Positions 45,901 to 53,893 of a stretch of 64,000 bases of DNA are shown here, in pieces. Both the position numbers and the translations under genes were made by a program. Positions within the stretch are counted from its first letter, which is position 1. Each line of letters opens with the position of its first letter. The notes beneath the pieces were generated by a model that saw nothing but the letters and a program-made list of their open reading frames with translations, made no database searches and was not told the origin of the DNA. This stretch comes from Corallococcus soli (GTDB lineage: Bacteria; Myxococcota; Myxococcia; Myxococcales; Myxococcaceae): contig NZ_JAAIYO010000003.1 of NCBI RefSeq assembly GCF_014930455.1, positions 806,001-870,000 on the forward strand, in the 5' to 3' direction.

Positions 45901-46518
45901 GAGGTGCTGTCCAATCCCATGGACCTGACCGTGGTGTCCCAGATGCTGGCGGGCGGCCAGTCCCCGGACCTCTCCAACCTGAGGCAGCAGCAGTACGCGC
46001 TGATGGCCCGGGACTACTCCGGAGTCCACCTCACGGAGTTCCCGCTGGGACGCTTCTCCGAAGAGGCCTACCAGATGCGCAAGGCCGACCGGACGATCCT
46101 CAGTGAGGACGACTTCTCCCGTGAGATCCTCCCGATGGAGCGCTCGCGCATGGTGCTGAAGCGGCTGTGGCGGGGACCGGATGGCCGGGACCACCGGGAG
46201 TGGCGCTTCCGGCACGACAAGATCCAGGAGTTCTTCATCGCGCAGACCTTCCTCTCCGCGCAGAGCCAGCGCGAGCTGGAGCACCTGGGCGACCCCCGTT
46301 TCCGGGGCGTCTACCTGCTGCTGGTCGCGCTCCTGCCGCTGGAGCGCGCCCGGGTGCTGCGCGATCTGCTGGTGGTCCACGCGGCGGAGACGGGCGACCA
46401 CGCCGTGAGTGACGACTACGTCAAGCTGCTGAAGACGCGTGAGGCGATCCACGGAGCCCGTGAAGCCACGGCCCGGGACGCGGGCGCCCCGGTGATCCCG
46501 CTCCACGGCCGGAGCTGA
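42964..46518 (+). CDS. HEAT-repeat, transmembrane, NACHT-type ATPase
   Basis: This 1184-residue protein starts with an apparent signal peptide (LMALAVALSLLPAPGHAS). Residues about 45-560 are roughly fifteen HEAT-like repeats of 31-35 residues with the recurring core QAPRIAELLKDPEADVRE. Two membrane helices follow (about 705-725 and 738-758), then a NACHT-like STAND NTPase with Walker A LEGASGLGKTMFLRR near 815 and Walker B DIYIDGLNEV near 875, and a helical C-terminus. NACHT proteins act as ATP-driven switches in signalling, including phage defence; here the sensor would be the HEAT array. The membrane topology is contradictory (see findings). It diverges from chrA. Confidence 0.85.
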   Translation: MPRAPHVLMALAVALSLLPAPGHASRGNPFEDLPEFTAQAPADSVRGILAAMEDPHEAVVASVITNAYVATGLRTPEVRARLQELARSPLLIRWLGSRDPLLESAALKLAASLGQDSRGAEQASRLAELLKSSDPELRMNAVRAMEAMGAGARSQAPQLAALLKNPGPEDLRRAAAEALAAMKGDARAQAPVLAPLLKDPEDEVRRAVAEALVAMGPGAREQVPVLVELLKDPDADVRAASARVLGAVGGREQGPRLFELLKDPQDRVRISAAHALGALGAEEQGAALVELLKDGDEGLRSVAARALAAIRSPAQAALFVTLLKDANPEVRDAAERALIALGERAREQAPRVAQLLSGADSTLRASALAVLGRMKAREQAPRIAKLLDHPDSHVRYRATMALGEMGATEQAPRLVALLEDPKGGVRVAAVSALASVGLSEAPRIARLLKEPDEELRSIAAKVLGLMGAVEQAPRIAEVLNDPIFDVRSTAAYSLGQLGAMAQAPRIAELLKDPEADVREVATSALGDMKARAQMLPVAELLRDPEPGVQVSAVLSLVSLSPLDAPSMAAVIALILEDRGEYVDWLTFAHVAGGGDPTIERVLRWSVRRSDERPTDVSPEEARATLVSFRDFWPHAAKQRLLRDALADSIATVARLNQGHWGGAEDLKLLESLRDLLRQDHPLQADSLQQVISGRESWSWLMKARWAILSHLALWIALVFVYPYSPRVQALFFWNPWVRNLMGFVYVGLLLTWVPFLRRRLFSPFAQQLTVDAGLEDLDPGAYFERSEVVAPVTGKRERLLEALPQLHRQIILEGASGLGKTMFLRRLLSRSKRLAVYLTAERCDAGVLEAIQAKLEGHAKDAGFLRSLIHGGALDIYIDGLNEVTADTRARIVQFMEGNSQANILLSTQRLEWTPPATARVLILQPLADADIAAFLVGREPFLDASAVLRGAGYVERCHRFVAEALSPEHSELLRRSLREVLSNPMDLTVVSQMLAGGQSPDLSNLRQQQYALMARDYSGVHLTEFPLGRFSEEAYQMRKADRTILSEDDFSREILPMERSRMVLKRLWRGPDGRDHREWRFRHDKIQEFFIAQTFLSAQSQRELEHLGDPRFRGVYLLLVALLPLERARVLRDLLVVHAAETGDHAVSDDYVKLLKTREAIHGAREATARDAGAPVIPLHGRS

Positions 46519-46778
46519 CCCAGGCTCAGGGCGTCTGGGAGAACGGGACGGAGACGGGCGAGCCCAGGTCCGGGTAGCGCACCTCCGGGCGGGAAGGGGC
46601 CGTCACCGAGCCCTCTGGGTGCTCGCGCGCAAGGTCTTGGCGGGTGGGGCGGACGGGGGAGCGGCGAGCCCCGGGGCCCGGCGCGCCATCCCGGACGATG
46701 GCGCCGCCGCCGCGCGTGCGCAGCCTCTTCCCGGAGTCGGCCCATTTCTTCCGGGCCCATCAACCTTCGGAGCTGCCC

Positions 46779-47243
46779 ATGGCCTCGCCCCACAATCCCT
46801 CTCAGGACACCCACGCCGTGCCCGTGAAGGAGCGCGACGAGTCGCTCGAACTTCAGCCGTTCCTGGATGAAATCCAGTCCGACGCGGTCATGCACAGCCA
46901 GGGATTGGACGCCCGGGAGGCCGCGAGCGCGGTGCTGTGTACGCTCGCCCGGCGGCTGTCGGATGGCGAGGACGTGAAGCTCTACCGCACGTTGACTGGC
47001 GGCATCGGCGCCATCCTCGGCGCCTGCTCGGTGCACCGAGGCCCGTCGCGCGCCCGGCGCATCGGCCGCGACGAGTTCATGTCCGACGTGGCCGACCACC
47101 TGAACATCAAGATCGACCAGGCGCCTCGCGTGGTCGCCGCCGTCTTCACGGCCGTGCGGGATCGCATCCCGGAGGACGAGGTGGCGGCGGTGGCCTCCCA
47201 GCTCCCCGCCGACCTCGCGGACTACTTCCGCCGGCCCATGTGA
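46779..47243 (+). CDS. DUF2267 domain protein
   Basis: This 154-residue protein matches DUF2267: REAASAVLCTLARRLSDGE, GRDEFMSDVADHLNI, AAVFTAVRDRIPEDEVAAVASQLPADLADYF. The core of about 120 residues is helical and cytoplasmic, with a short disordered N-terminus. The function of the family is unknown, though members are frequently found beside stress and redox genes. GGAG lies seven bases before the ATG at 46779. It stands alone; the 260 bases before it hold no convincing gene. Confidence 0.85.
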   Translation: MASPHNPSQDTHAVPVKERDESLELQPFLDEIQSDAVMHSQGLDAREAASAVLCTLARRLSDGEDVKLYRTLTGGIGAILGACSVHRGPSRARRIGRDEFMSDVADHLNIKIDQAPRVVAAVFTAVRDRIPEDEVAAVASQLPADLADYFRRPM

Positions 47244-47339
47244 CTTGACGGACAAGGGGCCCTGCCGCCCGGAGGGTTTCAGACCTGCCTTGGTCTCCGC
47301 GACCGCGGGGCGCCCACGTCCGAGAAGCCGAGGAGCGCC

Positions 47340-48698
47340 TCAGAGCGTCAGGCCGACCAACGGTGCCGAGGCGACATCCTCGACCAGGCTGATCCGCCGT
47401 CCCGGGTTCGTCGTCCTTCCGGTCGGCACGCACATCCAGCCCGAAGAGGTGCCCCAGACGTGGGTGATGGCACCGTTGTGGTTGGCGACCAGCTGCGGCC
47501 AGCCGTTGCCCGCGCGGCCGGCGATGGGCGTCCCGGTCGGCAGGGCCGCCGTGGTCGGTATCCGGTTCCACCTCCCGTTCGCCCCGAAGATGTGGTGCAC
47601 CCGGCCATACTCCAGCGACAAGCCCTGCAGGCTGCCGCCCGGCTGGATGACCGCGACCAGGTCGGCGCCGGGCTCCAGGTTCACCCCGGTGTCACCCTTG
47701 TGCCAACCGGAGCCGTCAGCCCAGACATGGAACAGCCGACCGTTGTCGTTGAACAGGCCATGAACGTCGGTCCCGTTGGCCGTCATGGAGAAGGTGCAGT
47801 TGCCCGACACGGTCACCGACGACGGGAGCTTCCTCCAGCCGTTGCCGTCGAAGGTGTGCCAGAGCCGTCCGCCCTCCAGGGTGAAGACCTGGGCGGATGG
47901 ACTGGCCGGGGTCCGCAGCACGGTGAGTGGAGCCCCCGGGGCCATCGCCAGGCCGCTGCTCATCGTGGTCCAGCCGTTGCTGCCGCCGTAGACCAGCCTC
48001 ATCACGCCGTCGACATTCGCCATGGCGCGCGGCGACTGCCCGGCACCCGGCGAGAACGCCCCGTACGTCGTGTTGCCCGGCAGGACAAGGTCGCTGAGCA
48101 TGTGGACCCAGCCACCCGCGGTGCCGAGATGACCGAGGCGCCGATCCTCCAGCGGCAGACCGCCACCGATTCCGCCGCTGCTGACGCCAACGTAGTCGAG
48201 CGGGTTCACCCGGGTGCCGCCGGAGGTCACCATGTGCCAGTGCAGGTGAGGACCGGTCGAGGACCCGGAACCGGGCGCACCGGCGGCACCGCCGGAGTAC
48301 CCGACGATTTCGCCCTGCCGGACCATGCGTTCGCCGCCGTTGAAGCCTGACAGGTGGAGGTACTGGCTCCTCATGCCGTTGGCCATCACGACGGTCGCGG
48401 TGTATCCGCCCGTGCCGTTGTTCCAGTTGATGAGGAGCTGCCCCGAGGCGCAGGCCCGGAGCGGCGTGCCAACACCCATCACATAGTCGATGCCGCCCAG
48501 GGAGCCGCGGTTGATGTGGTCCCACCATCCATCCGAGGTCGGGTAACCCGCGAACGGATTGATGATGACCTCGCCGGCGAGGGCGATGCTGGCCAGCGCC
48601 GTGGGCCCACCGAGGGCGGCGAAGCCGGCCGCGACGCTGCCGGCACGCAGAATGGAGCGCCGGGAGAACCGGCGATGGGGATGGGACTCGGGGGACAT
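47340..48698 (-). CDS. Tat-exported M23-family peptidase with propeller-like C-terminus
   Basis: This 452-residue protein has a twin-arginine signal (RRFSRRSILRAGSVAAGFAAL). Residues about 45-180 form an M23/LytM-type peptidase, with GGIDYVMGVGTPLRACASGQLL, YLHLSG and the metal-binding HLHWH. The usual H-x3-D is altered to LGGID, so the first His may come from DHINRG ten residues earlier. The C-terminal 250 residues hold five related beta units (RLVYGGSNGWTTM, RLWHTFDGNGWRKL, RLFHVWADGSGWHKG, RVHHIFGANGRWNRI, ITHVWGTSSGWMCV) like a PLL-type lectin propeller. GGAGG precedes the ATG at 48698. It could lyse prey or remodel peptidoglycan. Similar proteins are frequent in actinomycetes, so transfer is possible. 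Confidence 0.82.
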   Translation of the reverse strand: MSPESHPHRRFSRRSILRAGSVAAGFAALGGPTALASIALAGEVIINPFAGYPTSDGWWDHINRGSLGGIDYVMGVGTPLRACASGQLLINWNNGTGGYTATVVMANGMRSQYLHLSGFNGGERMVRQGEIVGYSGGAAGAPGSGSSTGPHLHWHMVTSGGTRVNPLDYVGVSSGGIGGGLPLEDRRLGHLGTAGGWVHMLSDLVLPGNTTYGAFSPGAGQSPRAMANVDGVMRLVYGGSNGWTTMSSGLAMAPGAPLTVLRTPASPSAQVFTLEGGRLWHTFDGNGWRKLPSSVTVSGNCTFSMTANGTDVHGLFNDNGRLFHVWADGSGWHKGDTGVNLEPGADLVAVIQPGGSLQGLSLEYGRVHHIFGANGRWNRIPTTAALPTGTPIAGRAGNGWPQLVANHNGAITHVWGTSSGWMCVPTGRTTNPGRRISLVEDVASAPLVGLTL

Positions 48699-48896
48699 CA
48701 CAACCTCCAGAGGTGGCGAAGACCGCGGGCTCGCTTTGTCGCGGTCCGTTGCACCCGGTGAACGCGACATTCACTTCCGCGAAACCTGAGAGTTCTTTAA
48801 AAGCTGCGAACTCCGCGAAACTTGCACGGGCGCCCGGCGACCGGCAAGGGCGGCCCGCGGGCACCCTGGAGACGACGCCGTACCCGGCGCCAGGCA

Positions 48897-49256
48897 TCAG
48901 GCCTGGCAGACGAACTCGACGTTGTGGCCGTCGGGGTCGCGAACGAAGGCGGCGTAGTAGGTCGGATGGATGTCCACCCTCAGCTTCGGAGCGCCGTTGT
49001 CCGTGCCCCCTGCTTGCAGCGCGGCGCGGTACGACGCGTCGACCAGGGTGCGCGTGGCGCAGAAGAAGGCGAAGTGCGGGCGCGGGGAGGAGGGTTCACC
49101 CGGGCGCAGCCAGAAGTCGAGCCGGGTCGGCTCCGCGCCAAACCCGTTCGCCTTGCCCTCGACGTGCAACGCGTATCCCAGGGGTGCGAGCGCGCCTCGG
49201 TAGAACGCCGTCGCGGCGGCGAGGTCGGGGGTCGAAAGCTCCAGATGATCGATCAT
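48897..49256 (-). CDS. VOC (glyoxalase/bleomycin-resistance) family protein
   Basis: This 119-residue protein is a single VOC domain: IDHLELSTPDLAAATAFYRGALAPLGY opens it and YYAAFVRDPDGHNVEFVC closes it, with the metal-ligand His and Glu in the usual places. It could be a lyase, dioxygenase-like or resistance protein; none can be chosen. AAGGAG stands before the ATG at 49256, which fits the family start; the frame is open further but without a plausible start. It diverges from the Lrp regulator gene with 127 bases between. Confidence 0.88.
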   Translation of the reverse strand: MIDHLELSTPDLAAATAFYRGALAPLGYALHVEGKANGFGAEPTRLDFWLRPGEPSSPRPHFAFFCATRTLVDASYRAALQAGGTDNGAPKLRVDIHPTYYAAFVRDPDGHNVEFVCQA

Positions 49257-49383
49257 CGGTGACGCTCCTTCGTAGCCGCTCACGCGGCTGGGTTCATGCC
49301 CGCTAGGATAGGTTGCAAGGGAAGGCGTCACGCCGCGTTGTCGGCCCCCTTCGCGCGCAGATGCCGCACCTGGACCGGACGCC

Positions 49384-49866
49384 ATGCACAAGGACGACGC
49401 ACCCCTCGACGACCTGGACCTGCGAATCCTCGAGCGCTACCAGCACGACACGCTGCTTCCCGCGCGCACCATCGGGGAGGAGGTGGGCCTGTCCACCGCG
49501 GCCGTCCAACGCCGGCTCAAGCGCCTGCGCGAGGTCGGCGTCATCCGGCGTGAGGTGGCCGAGCTCGCGCCGAAGGCCGTGGGCCTGCCCATCACCTGTG
49601 TCGTCGCGGTGGAGCTCGAACAGGAGCGCACCGTGGACCTCGAGCGCTTCAAGCTCCGGATGCAGGGGCTCCCCGAAGTGCAGCAGTGCTACTACGTCAC
49701 CGGGCAGGCGGACTTCATCCTCATCGTCCTCGTCGGGAGCATGGAGGAGTATGACGCCTTCACCCAGCGCGCCCTGCTCAGCGACGCGAACGTCCGCAGC
49801 TTCACCACCAGCGTGACGTTGGAGCGCGTCAAGACGGGCGTGACCGTCGCGCTTCCCCGGCGGTGA
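49384..49866 (+). CDS. Lrp/AsnC family transcriptional regulator
   Basis: This 160-residue regulator has an N-terminal winged helix (DDLDLRILERYQHDTLLPARTIGEEVGLSTAAVQRRLKRLREVGVI) and a C-terminal RAM domain (PEVQQCYYVTGQADFILIVLV, ALLSDANVRSFTTSVTLERVK). Such proteins respond to amino acids or related metabolites as octamers. The divergent VOC gene 127 bases away is a natural target, and the next gene follows only about 60 to 85 bases downstream on the same strand. Confidence 0.92.
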   Translation: MHKDDAPLDDLDLRILERYQHDTLLPARTIGEEVGLSTAAVQRRLKRLREVGVIRREVAELAPKAVGLPITCVVAVELEQERTVDLERFKLRMQGLPEVQQCYYVTGQADFILIVLVGSMEEYDAFTQRALLSDANVRSFTTSVTLERVKTGVTVALPRR

Positions 49867-49926
49867 GTTGCAGCAGGGCCCCAGGGCAGCGGTTGGCGCG
49901 GCTTTCCCTCCCGGATTGGCAGGCCT

Positions 49927-51096
49927 GTGTGCCGTGCCCATGTGTTCCTCATGGCGGCCTCCGACACCCTGCCTTCCGATGCTCCTCCCGCCATCCTCGG
50001 GCTCGTCGGCTTCCGCCGCCGGCGGGGCAGGTATGGCTCGGCGACACAGTTGCTGTGGAACAGGCTGGAGAACGACGCCTCGCTCTACGAGCTGTGCCAG
50101 GTCCGCGACGATTTGACGGACGAAGAGCGGGTCATCCTGGAGCAGTGCGGCCAGCGGCTGGAGGTGGCCCGGCGCTGCCTGGACAGGCCGCTCTGGCGGT
50201 GGTCCTTCTCCTTCTGGCAGGTCATCCACGAGGTGGACGGCCTGCTGCTGCTGGTCATGCCCCGGCACATGCTGCTGCCCCACGCGCTGGAGGTTCAGCA
50301 GCAGTTCGAGCGGCGGGTGACGGACTCCGCCCAGAAGGCGCTTTGGCTGGGCGCGGAGCGGACCCAGGGCCCACTGCCCCGGAGCATCCGCATCCTCCGG
50401 GGAGAGCCGCTCGCCGCCAGCGATCCCGAAGCCGCCCTGTCCGAGCAGGAGCGCCTGACGCGGTGCCGGCACGTGCTGCGCGGGGCGCTGGGCGTCGTCA
50501 ATGATCGGGTGGACAAGAGCTTCTGGCAGCTCTCCATCAACGTCTCCATCCAGATCCTCAGCACCCTCCTGCTCCTCACGCTCTCCCTCATCGCGATGCT
50601 GGGGTTCCATCACTCCCTGGTCACGACCTGGCCCCAGGCGCTCATTCCCCAGGGGCTGCTGCTGCTCAGCCTCATGGGCGCCGCTGGCGCGGTGGTGTCC
50701 AACATGCTCTCCAAGGAGCGCTTCATCGTCGCGACCGGGGCGACGAGCCGCTTCTTCGCCTACCACCTGCTGGTGAAGCCCGTCGTCGGTGCCTTCGCGG
50801 CCCTGACGCTCCTCTTCATCGAGCAGTCCAACCTGCTGCTCTCGGTGGTGCCCCGGGCCCCCGCGAACGCCGCCAGCTACAACCCGGCCCTGCTGAACAT
50901 CGTCGTGAGGGATTGGCGCGCCGTCTTCTTCACCCTCGCGGCCCTGTCGGTGGTCGCCGGGTACTCCGCGGACAGGTTCCTGAGCTCCATCATGAACAAC
51001 GTGCTGCGCCGGCTGCTCGGGCAGTCGGAGAAGCTGCTGCCTCCCAGCGGCGCCGCGGAGGCGGGTGGCGCCTCCCAGCGCGCGAAGCCGGGATAG
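49927..51096 (+). CDS. Unrecognised membrane protein beside the RADAR operon
   Basis: This protein of about 380-389 residues has a soluble N-terminal half (to about 195) and four membrane helices: ILSTLLLLTLSLIAMLG, LIPQGLLLLSLMGAAGAVV, VKPVVGAFAALTLLFIE and AVFFTLAALSVVAGYS, then a short Gly/Ala tail. The soluble part has RRCLDRPLWRWSFSFWQVIHEVDGLLL, which looks like a conserved core. I do not recognise the family. Its stop is ten bases from the rdrB stop, converging. RADAR loci often carry an accessory membrane protein, so this could be one, but the opposite orientation argues against an operon. Start may be GTG 49927 or ATG 49951. Confidence 0.75.
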   Translation: MCRAHVFLMAASDTLPSDAPPAILGLVGFRRRRGRYGSATQLLWNRLENDASLYELCQVRDDLTDEERVILEQCGQRLEVARRCLDRPLWRWSFSFWQVIHEVDGLLLLVMPRHMLLPHALEVQQQFERRVTDSAQKALWLGAERTQGPLPRSIRILRGEPLAASDPEAALSEQERLTRCRHVLRGALGVVNDRVDKSFWQLSINVSIQILSTLLLLTLSLIAMLGFHHSLVTTWPQALIPQGLLLLSLMGAAGAVVSNMLSKERFIVATGATSRFFAYHLLVKPVVGAFAALTLLFIEQSNLLLSVVPRAPANAASYNPALLNIVVRDWRAVFFTLAALSVVAGYSADRFLSSIMNNVLRRLLGQSEKLLPPSGAAEAGGASQRAKPG

Positions 51097-51106
51097 GGGG
51101 CCTGCC

Positions 51107-53893
51107 TCACCTGGGAGCCCGGGCCCCCAGGTGCCCCGAGGGCCGCCGCGTGAAGGCCCCCAGCGCGTCCAGCAGGTCCTCCGTCATGCGCTCCGCGCTG
51201 GGATGCCAGGGCGTGGTGAAGCGCGCGTCCATGCTCGTCTGCCGGATGGTGGACAGCCACGCGTGCACCTCGCGTTCGGAGTAGCCCGCGCTCCGCGCCG
51301 CCTCGTGCAGCAGGGAGTACTCCCGGAGGAGGAAGGTGGAGAAGGTGATGGGGTCGTCCGCGCCCACCGCGATGGGCACCGGCGGCGGCGCCCCCGCTTC
51401 GGATCGCGGCGGGAAGAGGCGCAGGATGGGGTGGTTGCGCAGGTCCAACAGGTTGCCGATGAGCAGGTTGCTGGAGGGATTCACCTCCACGACGGTCCCC
51501 CGCGCCCCCACGTACCGGCGCAGCGCGTCCTGCGCGGCCCGCAGCGCGGCCACCTCCGCCGCATCCAGCGGGATGTCCACCAGCTGCTGACCGCGCCGGA
51601 ACACGGGCTCGTCCTCGCGGTACGCCTCGATGAGCTCCTGGACGCGCTGGGAGTCGCGCACCCGGACCCAGTCCAGCCGTCGGGAAGCCCGGCTGAAGGC
51701 GTCCAGCCCCACTCCCACGCCCTCCTGCGCCAGGGGCGGACACCAGAGGTTGTGCAGCACGTGGTGGGCTTCCGCCAGGACGTGTGGCGCGATGCACCTG
51801 CCGAAGATGCCCTCGGACAGCTCGCGGATGAGGTTCTCCACCTGCGGCGGCCGTCCCGGCGGGGTGTCCACGCTCAGGCCCGGGGGCAGCCGGTAGCCGC
51901 CGTACAGGCGCCACTCGAAGACCAGGTCCCACAGCCGCTCCTCGGCCGGCATCATCACCGCGCCAACCGACTCCGCCCACGTCCCTGGCTCCACCCCCAG
52001 GGACGTGGCGTGTCCCAGCCGCCCGCCCCGGTGGTCCAGCAGGTAGTGCAGGCATTCGTAGATGCGGCGCAGCCCCTCCATGAGGTGCCGGTAGTCCTCG
52101 CCCACGTGGCCCGTGAGCTGGAGGGGGGGGGCGCCCCGGGCCGCCGGCCGGACCGCGGCGCGGGCGGCCTCCCACCGCACGTAGCGGTACAGCGGCGCCA
52201 GCACCCACGTGGGCACGCTCAGCTCGTCCGACGCGACGTCCAGCCCCCGCACCAGCCAGAGCGACAGCGGCACCGCCCGCAGCAGGTCCACCAGCGCCTC
52301 CACCCGCGTCGACTGCGAGACGAAGTAGTCCGCGTAGCGGCCTCCCAGCCGGATGAGGCCCTCCGGAACCGGCTCCGCGTACGTGCCCTGGGCATGCGCG
52401 GGCGGCAGGCCCTCCCTCCAGTGGCGCTTGGGGTCCCGCGCCTTGAGCAGGTGCAGCACCAGGCCGAACTCCGGCTGACGGCCGTCGCTGGTGGCCCGCC
52501 CCACGCGCGCCAGCACCCGCTGCCACGAGCGCGTCAGCCCCCACAGCTCCTCCGCCATCTGGATGGAGGTGTCCATGAGGCGGGTGCGCACCTCCAGCGC
52601 GGCGATGGGTTGATCGCCCCCCGCCACCGCGTAGGAGATCTCCGCGCGCACGGCGTGCAGGGGCCGCTTCATCGCGCCCAGGCGATCATAGAAGCGGATG
52701 AACCACTGGAGGCCCGCGGTCAGCGGCCGCTGCACATAGGTGCGGTAGCTCAGGCAGCGCACCCGCTGCACCTGCCAGAAGAGGCGCTCGAAGTGCGGAT
52801 CCGGCGTGCCGGCCTCTTCCATCCGCCGCATCCACCGCAGCCCGTAGCGCACCAGCCAGCGCTCCCCCGCGTTGGGCGTGTGCAACCCCATCCGCAGGGC
52901 GATGGGATCGCACCGCCGCCACACGTCGTCGAGGGTCTCTGGAGCTTCGGCGCCGCCGCGGGCCGCCAGCGGGTGGAGATCCCCGTAGAGCTCGCGCAAC
53001 TCGTCCACCTCCGGCAGGACTTCCAGGCGAGCGCGCGAGAGCGCCTCCAGCGTCCGCTCCAGCACCCGGCGGCGCTGGGGCAGCCAGACGGACGACTCGC
53101 GCAGGCCCGCCACGAAATCCAACAGCGGCCGCTTCCCACCTCGCAGGATGACCTCCGCCAGGACGCAGCGGGACACCGCGGCCGCCAGCAGCCAGCGGAG
53201 CATCGTCCCGCCCTCGCCGAAGACGAGCCCCGGTCCCGACAGCAGGCGTGCATCCAGGGACGGGTCCGCGATGGCGGACAGCAGCGAGGTCCACAGCAGC
53301 GGGAAGTCCATGCCCGCGTTGACGTGGTGGTGGACTTCCGTCACACCCCGGTCCAGCAGGTGGCGCATCAGCAGCGGCGGTTCAATGTCCACCCGCGTGG
53401 GCGGCGGCTCCACCGGCACGGCCGACATCAACAGGTCCTCGGGCAGGGCGAAGGTGAGCCAGCGGTAGTGCGTGACGGCGTCCACCGCGCCGGCCTCCGT
53501 GTCCTGCGCCACGACGGTGACCCCGGGCCGGCGCTCCAGGTGGGTGTCCGCCAGGTGCACCAGGTAGCTGGCCATGGACACCCGCCGCGGCGGATCCCGC
53601 TGGCCGCGGATGTGCCGGCGCGAATCGAACCAGAACACGTCCCTGACGGCGATGAGGCGATCCAACGACCAGCCGCTGGCGTGCTCCGACAGGGTCTTCT
53701 CGCAATCGCGCCAGAGCGCCCGCGTGGGGCCCGCGTCGTGTCCCTCCAGCGAGGGCACCAGCTCCGTCAGCGCGTCCCTGAAGGCCTGGAGGCTGGTCAG
53801 CGGGAAGCAGGCCACCTCCGCGCGCACGTAGGCCTCCGGAACGCGGCGGGGGGCCAGGTTTCCCTGGGACTGGCGCGGTCCCTCAGTGCCCAT
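51107..53893 (-). CDS. rdrB: RADAR adenosine-deaminase-like protein RdrB
   Basis: This 928-residue protein has the adenosine deaminase active-site set spread over a much enlarged frame: VTEVHHHVNAG near 183 (H-x-H), LTGHVGED (H-x-G-E, catalytic Glu), GGRLGHATSLG (zinc His), VEVNPSSNLLIGN, HPILRLF and IAVGADDPITFSTFLLREY (Asp-Asp). Housekeeping deaminases are about a third of this length; the large size together with the linked ATPase identifies RADAR. RdrB forms large shells with RdrA and deaminates adenosine in RNA or adenine nucleotides during phage infection, stopping growth. Its ATG at 53893 overlaps the rdrA stop by 11 bases. Confidence 0.88.
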   Translation of the reverse strand: MGTEGPRQSQGNLAPRRVPEAYVRAEVACFPLTSLQAFRDALTELVPSLEGHDAGPTRALWRDCEKTLSEHASGWSLDRLIAVRDVFWFDSRRHIRGQRDPPRRVSMASYLVHLADTHLERRPGVTVVAQDTEAGAVDAVTHYRWLTFALPEDLLMSAVPVEPPPTRVDIEPPLLMRHLLDRGVTEVHHHVNAGMDFPLLWTSLLSAIADPSLDARLLSGPGLVFGEGGTMLRWLLAAAVSRCVLAEVILRGGKRPLLDFVAGLRESSVWLPQRRRVLERTLEALSRARLEVLPEVDELRELYGDLHPLAARGGAEAPETLDDVWRRCDPIALRMGLHTPNAGERWLVRYGLRWMRRMEEAGTPDPHFERLFWQVQRVRCLSYRTYVQRPLTAGLQWFIRFYDRLGAMKRPLHAVRAEISYAVAGGDQPIAALEVRTRLMDTSIQMAEELWGLTRSWQRVLARVGRATSDGRQPEFGLVLHLLKARDPKRHWREGLPPAHAQGTYAEPVPEGLIRLGGRYADYFVSQSTRVEALVDLLRAVPLSLWLVRGLDVASDELSVPTWVLAPLYRYVRWEAARAAVRPAARGAPPLQLTGHVGEDYRHLMEGLRRIYECLHYLLDHRGGRLGHATSLGVEPGTWAESVGAVMMPAEERLWDLVFEWRLYGGYRLPPGLSVDTPPGRPPQVENLIRELSEGIFGRCIAPHVLAEAHHVLHNLWCPPLAQEGVGVGLDAFSRASRRLDWVRVRDSQRVQELIEAYREDEPVFRRGQQLVDIPLDAAEVAALRAAQDALRRYVGARGTVVEVNPSSNLLIGNLLDLRNHPILRLFPPRSEAGAPPPVPIAVGADDPITFSTFLLREYSLLHEAARSAGYSEREVHAWLSTIRQTSMDARFTTPWHPSAERMTEDLLDALGAFTRRPSGHLGARAPR

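Noticed and set aside
46526-46759. A minus-strand frame ending with VRYPDLGSPVSVPFSQTP just after the HEAT-NACHT gene.
   Set aside because: The composition is protein-like, but the frame has no start codon before a stop at 46760-46762, so it is at most a remnant.
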